Source: Petrosia ficiformis (Eukaryota > Porifera > Demospongiae > Haplosclerida > Petrosiidae). From it: 64,000 bases of DNA. The notes below the pieces were generated by a model. That model made no database searches. It was not told the origin of the DNA and saw only the letters and a program-made list of their open reading frames with translations. Within the stretch, counting starts at the first letter, position 1; every line of letters starts with the position of its first letter. The stretch spans positions 3,220,374 through 3,284,373 of the forward strand of contig OX345652.1 in NCBI GenBank assembly GCA_947044365.1, read 5' to 3'. A program made the position numbers and the translations under genes. Positions 12,701-22,462 of the stretch are shown piece after piece.

Positions 12701-12730
12701 CCCAGTCCTCCAAAGACTCGTAAACAATGA
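6738..12730 (+). CDS. Ankyrin-ROC-COR-Death domain protein
   Basis: Four coding exons: 6738-8021, 9284-11731, 11792-11870 and 11970-12730, all with GT-AG borders. The start is the ATG at 6738 (MNKELHLACKNGDLEKVK). Exon 1 encodes ankyrin repeats. Exon 2 holds a Ras-of-complex GTPase-like P-loop (GPPGAGKST, ~9367), a switch motif DTGGQPEFHE (~10226) and a COR-like region. Exon 4 encodes a Death domain (IHLGLKHSTLKRIE ... PTWRQLIHAL) and a basic tail with nine 10-residue repeats. Known ROCO proteins with this order, such as DAPK1, start with a kinase, which is absent here. The likely role is a GTP-regulated intracellular signalling or death scaffold. Two frame breaks interrupt it. One lies in a tandem ATATACCAT duplication at ~7450-7480. 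The other is an 8-A run at ~9928-9935, where one A fewer restores the frame. Either sequencing errors or gene decay could explain them. A 42-nt intron is an alternative for the second. Confidence 0.85.
8578..8697. repeat. Long hairpin (fold-back) in intron 1 of the ankyrin gene
   Basis: Arms at about 8578-8630 and 8646-8697 are near-perfect inverted copies (CAGATACCCGGGAAATATTA against TAATATTTCCCGGTGTCTG), with a loop of about 15 nt. It is probably a small fold-back transposable element; the transcribed intron would fold into a long stem here. Confidence 0.75.
8720..8960. repeat. Dispersed repeat, family C copy
   Basis: It contains the words GGGGCTTGGTCAATAAATGG and GTTAAGGAAGTTG. Related copies occur at about 46330-46520, 50080-50170 and (inverted) 53985-54070. 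It lies in an intron. No coding content. Confidence 0.5.
12344..12613 (+). repeat. Nine 30-bp tandem repeats inside the Death gene tail
   Basis: Nine exact-length copies of a 30-bp unit encode TKSSHDR(E/G)KG in frame, giving a strongly basic C-terminal tail. The copies differ mainly at the E/G codon and at GGA/GGT, so the array is recent or homogenised. The reverse strand is also open by chance, because the unit is a multiple of three. Confidence 0.95.
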
Positions 12731-12734
12731 CAAA

Positions 12735-13087
12735 GTAAGTACTATACACATGTACTCAATATTTTATAAAGCTATATATAATACTATACAGGGTTTAATC
12801 TAGACATATGTTCTTGAGGGGGCAAAATTATTAATTATAGAAACTTGGGAGGGGGGCACATTTGGCACAGGCAGGAGAGGCAACCCTATTACGTAGTACT
12901 GTATGATATAATAGAATTTAATGATATGTTTGGTAATGATGTCATATGCTTGGGGGAGGGGGCGACTGGAATCCTTGGGGGGGCATTTGCACCCCTGTGC
13001 CCCCCCCCCCCCCCCCCCCCTGGATTAAACCCTGCTATACAAGATAGCACAGTGTACATTTATATTTCTCTATCTCTTCTCTTACAG
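12735..13087 (+). other. Probable 3' UTR intron of the ankyrin-Death gene
   Basis: A perfect donor (GTAAGT at 12735) lies five bases after the stop codon, and a pyrimidine-rich acceptor (CTTCTCTTACAG) ends at 13087. The interval holds a complete small transposon (12789-13034). Removing the intron would leave the coding sequence unchanged. Inferred from splice signals only. Confidence 0.5.
12789..13034. mobile_element. MITE with CAGGGTTTAATC inverted ends
   Basis: A 246-bp element has 12-bp terminal inverted repeats (CAGGGTTTAATC / GATTAAACCCTG) flanked by a direct repeat CTATA (12784-12788 and 13035-13039). The inside is rich in G and C runs, including C21 at 13000-13020. No coding capacity. 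Confidence 0.75.
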
Positions 13088-13593
13088 TTATGATGTCTAA
13101 TATAGCTCCTCCTCTTCCTTCTTCATCGTTACTTCTACAACATCTTGCTCTACCAAGCATATCCACTCATCATATTTCATTCTTCTTTCTTCATAACAGA
13201 AGACAAGCCACCTGCTTTGAGCTGGTTAGTCTAAACTGTTCATTTTCTTTACTTATTGCATTATCCATATACCTTGTTTCTTTCTTTTTTTACGCTATTT
13301 TGTTTGCTTAATATTAAACTAATTTTTTTTTTTTCTGTTGATTATTTTAATATTTTTGTGACCTAAAGTTACATTAGATTTTCAACATTAAAGTTCATTA
13401 ATAAAGCAAATAGACTATTTGAATACATACGCTAATAGGTTTGGTATGTACAAGTTGCCTTCACATTACATTAGTTTTGTGTTCCCATCTCAACAGCAGT
13501 ACTACAGTTTGCTCCGATATTGAAACCAAACTTGCACCCTACAAAAATGTCTGCAGACAATCAATGTACAGAGTCCTGTATATTAATCACCAG

Positions 13594-14066
13594 CAGACAT
13601 GGGTTCAAGTACTTTTACAAGTACATGGTGCTAGTTGTAAGTACAAGTACAAGAGCAATTAATGGTGCTGTACTTAAGTACTATCTCAAGTACATGGTGC
13701 TAGTTGTAAGTACAAGTACAAGAGCAATTAATGGTGCTGTACTTAAGTACTATCTCAAGTACACATGGTGCTAGTTGTAAGTACAAGTACAAGTACAAGA
13801 GCAATTAATGGTGCTGTACTTAAGTACTATCTCAAGTACATATCAAAGTACTTAAATCCATAATAAGTACCAACTATCAAAATTAATTGCAATTATATAC
13901 TACATTAATTATCATTAAGTACTTTGAAGTACTGACCTAGAAACTCAGTACAAGTACAAGTACATCTATTTTAAACAAAAAGTACTTAAGTACAAGTACA
14001 AGTACTCCAGGGGGTTGTACTTATTGTACTTAAGTACAAGTACCAATGTACTTGGACCCATGTCTG
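13594..14066. mobile_element. hAT-type MITE with internal 69-bp tandem repeats
   Basis: The ends CAGACATGGGTTCAAGTAC and GTACTTGGACCCATGTCTG are inverted copies, flanked by a perfect 8-bp duplication ATCACCAG (13586-13593 and 14067-14074). The 473-bp body holds three tandem 69-bp units starting at 13621, 13690 and 13759 and is dense in GTACTT/AAGTAC palindromes. The 8-bp duplication and CAG...CTG ends fit the hAT superfamily. Non-autonomous. Confidence 0.9.
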
Positions 14067-14508
14067 ATCACCAGTACTGTAGAGTTGATTATTCAATAAG
14101 TAGAAATCAAAGTTAACTTCAGATGGTTTAATTAAAAGGTGATACTTACAAAAATCAGATTTGAAATCAGGACTTTCTAAATACTATATAGTCAGATGTT
14201 CTGTATATCTGCAGTCATTGGAAGGTTTATAGAATGCTTTCAGCAACAACATAGAATCTGTTTGCCCTTTATCATACACAGTGATAGATAGCACTTCTGA
14301 CATACATGTACTAGTAATTTATCACAGAGCCATTGAGAGCTTTTGTTTCACGGAACAATAATTATACAATTAACAAGTTGTTAGTCATATAACAACTAAT
14401 AGTAACAACTAATATGAGAGTGTCAATAAATATAATGAAAATATCTATACAGTATATAATTAATAATGTTATAATACTATATTATGCTACAAAATGACAA
14501 CTACCAAT

Positions 14509-14767
14509 TAGTGTTGTTTTAATTAAACATAATTATAACTAAAACCCCTTCCAGTAAACACATTAGGACTTTTAGCTAAACTATAACTACATAAATTACA
14601 GGTCTGATGAAATAACTATAATTAACTAAAATCAAAATTCACCAATAATTGGGAATTTTAGTTAGTTATCTAAAATTAAAACCCTTTTAGTAAGCCTATA
14701 TTATTATAGATAATTAAATCATAACTAGTGATAAACTAGTCATACTATAACTAATAGTGCAACACTA
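14509..14767. mobile_element. TAGTGTTG-family MITE
   Basis: Inverted ends TAGTGTTG / CAACACTA bound a 259-bp unit filled with TAGTTA, ACTAAAA and AACCCCTTT words. Flanks CTACCAAT and CTGCTAAT look like a decayed 8-bp duplication (6 of 8). Partial relatives occur elsewhere in the window. Confidence 0.65.
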
Positions 14768-15000
14768 CTGCTAATAGACATACATGTCTTGATAACCACA
14801 TATCTTTTGTTATCAAGTGTCTATACAATTAACAAGATCTTCAAGATGGCTAACAGACATCATTAATGTGGAGAATGTTCAAGTATTATATCAATTATAC
14901 AATATTAGTATCAATCTATTGTCCGTAATATATAATATTTTTTATATATTGTTGTTTTAATTGAGACGAGCCTGAGAGAGTCCCACACTAGGGAGTTGGT

Positions 15001-15365
15001 TGAGAATTTTCTTGACGTATATACATGTACATGTATGTACATGTGTATGTATGTATGTATTGTACATGATTCCGTATGTTCTATTAAACCGTGTTGACTT
15101 TTCAATAAATTTTGGTACATGTACGTATGTATTTCGCAAATATCTTATTGTTCAAATAATAACAGTGATGAAATAAATAAAACACAAGCAAAAGCAAATG
15201 TAATAATACTATACAGTTTATAATTTTATAACTTTATATAGATGTACATACATACCTGTACATACCTGTACATACATGTACATACCTGTACATACATGTA
15301 CATACCTGTACATACCTGTACATACCTGTACATACATATAAATACCTGTACATACCTGTACAGTG
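15001..15365. repeat. TACATG/ATGT microsatellite and 10-bp tandem array
   Basis: A TACATGTATG-type simple repeat lies at about 15017-15063. At about 15243-15365 a 10-bp unit (ACATACCTGT, with ACATACATGT variants) is repeated about twelve times. It lies downstream of COQ4 and is non-coding. Confidence 0.85.
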
Positions 15366-15411
15366 TAATTATGATTAATACTGTTTTATGTCAGTTAGAG
15401 ATATACATAAA

Positions 15412-18400
15412 TCAGTTAACTTTCCAAATATCGTTATCAAGAGAGCCAGTAGGTGGTTTAATTATATTCAATTTCTTTCTAAGCACTTCTACAGATTCTG
15501 TAAGATGTTTTTCGAAGCATACATTCATGAAAAATGTTCCCATTAGTCCATTTCTCAATGCCCATGGAGTGTATATAGTTGCCATTTCAATCTGTTCTCT
15601 GTAGGTTGAGTAAAATTTAATGAATACTATATTTTGGGATTGGCTATATACACACATATGGTATGATGGTGACATCATCCCTTTGATGTGGTGAGTTCTA
15701 TATAGACCTTCCATGTGCACACTATGCAGGAGATGTCACCACCATACAATATATTGTATATAGTATGTTAATAGGTCCTATATACTGTATATAGGACCCT
15801 CGTTTTGTGTCCTCGGATGTGATATAGCCCTCATAGGCTCGGGCTATATCACATCCTAGGACACAAAACTCAGATCCCATATTTTGTATATAGGACCTGT
15901 TAACATACTATATATATTACATATGTAGCTTTGATGTTTGTAGTAGGACATTAATTTTACTGGACTACCCCTGAGTACACATTTTATTCAAACGTTTCAA
16001 TCTTGTAAACGAAACTACGAAAATGTTGGGTGCGATGTTTACAGGACCAGCCTTACTAGTTGTGGGGTGGGGCCCTAAGCAACAACTATATGTATGTTAG
16101 AGTAATTATTTATTCAAGATGGGTGTGGTTGATTATTAGATGTAAGCACTAAGCACATGAAATAGTTAGAATATATATGGTACTACATGTGTATACTACA
16201 ATAATATGATAAGAGACCCTACCCCTAAGATAGAACTGTACTATATAGCTAAGTATAGTACTATATATACTATGATAAGAGACCCTACCCCTAAGATAGA
16301 ACTGTACTATATAGCTAAGTATAGTACCATATATACTATGATAAGAGACCCTACCCCTAGGATAGAAGTGTACTATAATTATAGCTAAGTATACTATGAA
16401 TTAAGGGTTACATGAAGCATGAACCGATTAACTTGTTATTGTGATGAGTATAATGTTCTAGTAAACAACTTAGTTTAATCTACATAATTATTTAAGCATT
16501 GCTCTTAAATCAAACAGCGATGAGTCCTTTGTAAACATATTAATTATTAGTCCATTTCCATTTGGGGGCCATTATAGTCATCCACACTGTTCATCCCTAA
16601 GGCTGGTCCTAAATATCTAATGATGCACAAAAAACATGGTTTCAAGAAAGAAATGTGCACAACATTTTAAATTAATTTTTTCATAAGGGAAGTGGTCAAT
16701 ACATTTGATTGCCAAATAAGTCTTTTGATGATCAAAGTTCTCTGTCTAGAAACTGGTGACCACTCTGGTGTCATATCAGGCAGAGGTATGCAAACTTACT
16801 GAAAATACCTACTGTAAGTTACTATCTTAGTGCTAACTATCATGATTTATTATGCTCATAACTTTGTTTGAAATTGGGTTTCCATGGAAACCAAAGAAAC
16901 CCACCTGGATACACCAATGAAAAGATACCTTTAACTGCAATTTATGATACATTATAATCAACATGAATGATAACACAAACCTTAAAGATAAGCTCAGAGG
17001 AGCAAACACTCCACCTAGTACACAAAGAGGAAGTCCAGTTTGTGCAGCTTCAAACTGTTTCACAATGATCTCTCCATATACACTACATAGGTATAAGAGA
17101 GTATCAAATAATAATGTTATAGATATTCATTACCATGTTGTAATATATAATAGAGTAATTTTATTGAGCCTTAATAACACAGTAGAGTTTTTTAATTATC
17201 AATAACAATAATAAAATTATTATTAATAAAAACTGAACGTTTCGACCCGAAGGTCTTCTTCAGCAGTATACAAAAACAAAACCAAATAGCCTATTTATAT
17301 ACGGACAGATAACAAGTGATGACGTCATGACAGTACAAAGAGTGAGAACAATGATGGTACAGGATACAAAGGGTGGTACAGAAAAATAACAAGGTTTGAC
17401 AACGATGGTACAAGAAAAGTAAACTATGACATGAAGGTTTAGATTAAGTCTGTGATGGTAGAATAGTTCAGTTTTTATTAATAATAATTTTATTATTGTT
17501 ATTGATAATTAAAAAACTCTACCGTGTTATTAAGGCTCAATAAAATTACTCTATTATATTAAGTATCAAATAATGTTTATATTAGTGTCTAAATATAAAT
17601 AATTATTATTGTTTGATTGAGACTAGTTAACTATAACTATAAAAACCCCTTTTAGTTAACTAAATTATAACTTAAACCCCCTTTAGTAAAGAATTATGAA
17701 CATGGTCTAACCACTAAATCGTCTAATTGTATTTTCACAGGTTTTACAGTAAACACTAATTGGTGTAGTACTATGGTTTCTATTTGATAACAGTGATATG
17801 TGGACATATAGCCCTGTTTGGAGGCTGTTATGGGCATATATATACCACCCTTGGGATAATTTATGCCCTCCAAACAGGGCTATATATATCCTATATATAT
17901 ACTACCATAGCCACGTGCTTGTTTTTTGAATGTATGCGTACACAAAATTTTTGTAATCTATTTTTGTGACAATAATTTCACTTGCAAATTCGCAAAAATG
18001 TAATTCATGTAAAAACATTATATACAGTATATATATAATATATATATATATATTTATATATATATATATTATATGTTATAGTTATAAAATGCGCGTGCGG
18101 TTTATAACAGAATTCTAAGCCCTAGCACGAGGGCGGCACGCCCGAGTGCGCGGGCTTAGAACTCTGTTATAAACCGCACGTGCATTTTATAACTGTTTTC
18201 TAGCCACCCACTTCAATTCAAACACTCGCCTTGCTACCTTCCAGCAACTAACGAAGGATAATGTTGATATGTATGGCGTTCTTAGAAGTTCTTCTATACA
18301 TTCAAACAAGTTGAAAGTCTGTACTGTTAAAAATACGGAAGTTATGAAGCTTAGCCAGAGTGTGGGCGTAGCCCAGGACGTTTCATACACTCGCCTTGGT

Positions 18401-21400
18401 GTTCTTCTGCAACTAACGAAGCATGAATTTCACATCTGTAGCTTTCTTAACACTTCAACTCACCAGCAAAAGAAATTACAATCTTGAATCTTGTAAAATG
18501 GAAGAGTTATCGAGCTAAGAACAGTTGTTTCTGCAACGCCCGCCCACACAATTTTCTAATTTACGCATGCGCCATACTATTACCTTGGTTACAGCGTCTG
18601 CGAAACTGGGAAGTTATAAACCGGTCTATAACTTCCTTATAGTTGAAATATAACACATAGCAACAACATAGTAACAGGCTAGAAATATATATATAATATA
18701 TATCATGCTGACTCAGCAGGTTGAACAGTTCAGCAGAGCTAATAATATACTACCTTATAACATTGAATATATCCTGATACAGTATAAATCAGATATATAG
18801 CACCCTGTGGTCAGATATAAAACCTGCTGTCCACACAGACTACGAGGAAAACAATGCTTACTTTCTCTAAAGTGAAGACAGAAAGCTAGGAGAAGCAACA
18901 GACATCAACAAAGGTTTTGTAGGGATGTTATAATGTATACCGTGATGCATAGTGACACGTGACACCTCCTTCGACGATCATTATTCAAACACAACAAGAA
19001 CAGACATCAATACTTAACAGCCTGGTCAGTTTTGGGCCAGTCTGTTTTCTAGTACAAAAGCAATACTAAAGGTATATACTATATAAGTTCATGGTTTTTA
19101 TCAAAGATGGGAAACTGCAATTGATAACTGCTATGACTGAAATACATTACAAGTACAAGTCATACAAGATTCAAGGGTAGGTGGGTGGGAAAAGGGATTT
19201 TCCCCTAAAATTTATTTCAACATCGCTGCCTTTTGGGGCTGCAGAATCTGCCAGAAGCAACCTGAGTGTCTAAATGAAAAAAAGGGGTTGCTGGGAGAGC
19301 ATACTGTGTACTTAGCATGATTGATTGTCCTGTATGAAACCACAGGTTCTGCATTGTGTAATACCATTAACAACTAAATCTAAGAGTTGTATTTTCACCA
19401 GTTAATAATATTTTTGTAATCCAAAAGAGTTTACTAAATCATTAATACAATCCACTTACATAATAGTCCATAAAAGTGACATATTCTCTACCAAGTTATA
19501 CAAGAATCATTAAAACATAAGAAAACAGAAAAACAAGTAACTAATAATTTCAAACACGAGAAAACAATCCAGTGGATAATTGTTTCCTCAGTAATTTATC
19601 TTGTTATTATTTTATAACACACTGTATTATGTGTTATTCAATCCTAAACCTACATGTATTCACTTACTTGGTAGGCATTTGTAGGAGTGTGTGTGTAAAG
19701 TCATGTAGTTCTCTATATCTTTGCATAACATAAGCAAGTTCAGGATCATCAACATATTTAACATGTCTTCTTCCATCTGGACTATATCCCTATAATATAA
19801 ATTATCCAATTCAATGATTACAACTAGAAAAGAAAACAAATTTAAAAAAGTAAAAAATGAATTTGCAAGTAACATGTATACAGAGTAGCATGTCATAAAA
19901 GACTCTGAATTAAGGACACCTCCATACTAAGATATATATGGTAAGATTTAGGATATGAAAAAATGTATCCTATCTACATATAGACTGTATACTTCACTGC
20001 TTCATAGCTTCAATTAAATACTGTGTCGGAATTCAATGCTTCTTTTGTTGCTTCATAGCTTCTTAGCTTCATAGCTCCATAGCTTCATAGCTTGTCACAT
20101 ATGTACTAAGGACACTTGTCTTTGTCTCCATGTATTACATGTAATGTAAGCAGAGTAGAACCTCTCATAAAAGACACATCCATTTAAAGGACCTTCCACT
20201 AGTCCCAAGGTGAAGAAATACCAGGATTTCACATACCAGGAAGGGTAGGTGGATGGGAAAAGGGATTTTCCCCTAAATTTATTTCAACATCCAACAACAT
20301 TGCTTTTTGGGCCTCAGAATCTGCCAGAAGCAACCTGAGGGGGTCTAAATGAAAAAAAGGGGTTGCTGGGAGAGCATACTGTGTATTTAGCATGATTGAT
20401 TGTCCTGTATGAAACCACAGGTTCTGCATTGTGTAATACCATTAACAACTAAATCTAAGAGTTGTATTTTCACCAGTTAATAATATTTTGTAATCCAAAA
20501 GAGTTTACTAAATCATTAATACAATCCACTTACGTAATAGTCAATAAAAGTGACATATTCTCTACCAAGACTTCCTCTCGGTAGTTCACGCAATTCATCT
20601 AAATCAATAGTTTTAGTATTGATTCTTGGTTTTGTCCTATATAATATGTGACCATAGATGAAAATCAGTCATTTGCGTTTTGAAATGGACATATGCAAAA
20701 AAGAACAGGAAGGATAATTATATGAAAATGGTGCAAGTAAAAAAATTGTTGATTGTTCCAAACTGAACACTTATTCTGAGGACAAGGTGAACATGAATAA
20801 CATTTCATGATGTCCCATGTCAATAGCTGTATTATGTAGTAATACATAATAGTTATTTATAGGAAATGTAACTATCTTGCCTTAAAATCTCTCTGCCCGT
20901 TTCATTATGCATCATTCTTGATTGAATATACCGAAGAGCATACCATCCGCTTGTTTCACCAAACGTAGCTACTAAATCTAAATAATTATACAAGCAATAC
21001 AACTATGATTAGTTTGGTTTCGCCTTATACACTTTACTCTGGGCTTTATGTATAGATTTTCTGGCTGATGATTATATCTATGTAACAATGGATGCATTAC
21101 TGAATTGGGTTTGCTACAGCTCTAGTAAACTAAAACATCATTATGTGGTCATTGACCACTTCCAGAAGACAATCATATTTGTGTATCTCAGTCACTTACA
21201 TTATGACTATAATTGCCATAGCAAATTAATGGCTAGTTACAGGTACGCAGCCACTAGGTACAGTATAATATAGTATGGTGTGGCTAGAGTACCGGTACCG
21301 AAAATTTAACCCTTAAAGTACCGGTACCTGTTCCAGAAGCACAAAATTTTAATAAACAAAGTGAACTTATGTTTTATAACAAGAAGTAACTTGTTTTATA

Positions 21401-22170
21401 ACAAGAAGTAACTGGTTTTATAACAAGAAGTAACTTGTTATACTTATGTTTTATAACAAGAAGTAACTGGTTTTATAACAAGAAGTAACTGGAAGCTTCA
21501 TAGCAGTCCATCCCCACCTTTTGACATTTACGCTGGGGCCGATAGGCCCAAGCACTGTTCCTGACAAACAGGGGGGTCTGGGATGTTATTTTGTAGCCAC
21601 ACCCATTAATTAAAGTGGCTGCAATCCTATGAGCTCTCTCATTAAAATACGCAAGCTCCTTAGAATCAACGACCAATTCAAATTTGATGAGACTATTGCA
21701 ACTAAATTTGGTTACATTTTCTTAAAAGAAATTACTATTGCAACTGAACGACCATAACTGCCACTATTAATCGATCATATCCTGAAAGGCAGGGTTAATT
21801 AAAATTCTGAACAATGAACGATTCGGTTACAAAAGCCATATTGCCACTGAATTCATGCGGATATTGCATGGATATATAGCTGCAATATCGTCAGGTCATT
21901 AAAATTATACTTACCATCTCTCTTAGGATATGTGATTCCACCTAGTCCTGAACCAACAGTTAAAACAATTCTTTGCAACCACGAAGTTGGTTCATGTCCA
22001 TCATACAACTTCATCTGTGGAGATGATGTTTTCCTCCAAGTTGAATCAGAATTAACATCATTGGTAGCATTATTAGTAGACTGTGATATATGATACGCAG
22101 ATCCGATTGACATGTAAACTCGTCTTGAAGTTCTGAAATTGCAAAATCCTTTATTAAAAACACATGCCAT
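15412..22170 (-). CDS. COQ4: COQ4, ubiquinone biosynthesis protein (mitochondrial)
   Basis: Six coding exons on the minus strand: 22170-21915, 20977-20881, 20636-20534, 19789-19668, 17082-16981 and 15598-15412, together 288 codons plus stop (human COQ4 is 265 aa). Landmarks in order: [74 protein letters not shown], with the HDxxH metal-binding motif; [17 protein letters not shown]; and the C-terminal [14 protein letters not shown]4 is a matrix-side inner-membrane protein needed for the coenzyme Q synthesis complex. The ATG at 22168-22170 gives a basic, Arg-containing leader consistent with mitochondrial import; an upstream in-frame ATG at 22209 is possible. Intron 2 appears to use a GC donor (AAG/GCAAGA). 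Intron 4 is 2.6 kb and full of inverted-repeat elements. The next gene (minus) ends at 22463, so the promoter must lie within about 290 bp or inside that gene. Confidence 0.95.
15759..15912. repeat. Long hairpin in COQ4 intron 5
   Basis: Arms of roughly 65-70 bp (around TTGTGTCCTCGGATGTGATA and its inverted partner) are separated by about 10 nt. The outer ends read TATAGTATGTTAA and TTAACATACTATA. A second, smaller inverted pair (GATGGTGACATC / GATGTCACCACC) lies just upstream at about 15658-15750. These look like fold-back elements. Confidence 0.8.
16206..16403. repeat. Three 66-bp tandem repeats
   Basis: Units start at 16206, 16272 and 16338 and contain AGAGACCCTACCCC and several TATAGTAC palindromic words. 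The unit length keeps one frame open by chance. A related sequence lies in opposite orientation at about 41875-41970, so it is part of a dispersed element. Confidence 0.8.
17145..17558. mobile_element. Element with 93-bp inverted repeats and a UUCG hairpin
   Basis: Arms at about 17145-17237 and 17466-17558 are almost identical inverted copies. Next to the left arm, the minus strand reads CTGCTGAAGAAGACC, TTCG, GGTCGAAACG: a GACC-UUCG-GGUC stem flanked by CUGAAGA and GAAAC, which resembles a hammerhead ribozyme core with one changed base. Such motifs are known from Penelope-like retroelements. A direct repeat AGTATCAAATAATGTT lies outside both arms (about 17099 and 17562). No coding sequence. 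Lies in COQ4 intron 4. Confidence 0.7.
17806..17885. repeat. Short inverted repeat
   Basis: ATATAGCCCTGTTTGGAGG at 17806-17824 is repeated in perfect inversion at 17867-17885, around a loop of about 42 nt. A small fold-back element in COQ4 intron 4. Confidence 0.8.
18080..18194. repeat. GC-rich hairpin with 43-bp arms
   Basis: Arms 18080-18122 and 18152-18194 match in inversion (around GTGCGGTTTATAACAGA). The loop is GC-rich (CACGAGGGCGGCACGCCCG). The sequence that follows (18200-18420) is related to 63780-63980 at the right edge of the window, so the hairpin is probably one end of a larger dispersed element. Confidence 0.75.
19173..19495. repeat. Direct duplication, copy 1 (contains stray piece of COQ4 exon 3)
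   Basis: About 320 bp here are repeated nearly identically at 20241-20569. The right end of both copies covers the last ~36 bases of COQ4 exon 3 with its donor. Copy 1 lies in intron 4, lacks the rest of the exon and is therefore non-functional. Both copies start with a GGGTAGGTGG block, then GAGAGCATACTGTGTA, sequence that also recurs at ~52100-52180 and ~60210-60310. Confidence 0.85.
20241..20569. repeat. Direct duplication, copy 2 (includes the real end of COQ4 exon 3)
   Basis: Copy 2 runs from intron 3 into the working exon 3 (20534-20636). The copy at 19173-19495 differs by small indels and a few substitutions, so the duplication is fairly recent. Confidence 0.85.
21371..21492. repeat. 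22-bp tandem repeat in COQ4 intron 1
   Basis: About five copies of a TTTTATAACAAGAAGTAAC-containing unit. Just upstream (21285-21330) is an ACCGGTAC palindromic pair. The rest of intron 1 (20978-21914) shows no gene. Confidence 0.8.
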
Positions 22171-22462
22171 TTTCCACAAGGGTGTGGCTTGAAAAGGACA
22201 GTCTATCACTTAGTACCTAATAATGGTCATTACTTCATATAGGGATAACTATATTACACACTCAAAATTTATAACAAACCCCAAAATACAATAATTTCAT
22301 GCTCGAGTAAGAACGAAAACGTCCTGATATAACCCTAACAATGTCTGTACTCCTAACATACGTATAAATATAACATTATTTCATGCCTTTTTATATGAAA
22401 TCAAAAAATCAGTTCCATGACAAAAATAATTAATGATAAAGCTGATACTACATATTACATAA

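Noticed and set aside
15242..15365. CRISPR-like array
   Set aside because: The 10-bp units have no spacers of constant length; this is a simple tandem repeat in a eukaryotic genome.
16206..16388. Short protein made of three 22-residue repeats
   Set aside because: The 66-bp unit simply keeps the frame open; a related inverted copy in an ABHD18 intron shows it is a dispersed repeat.
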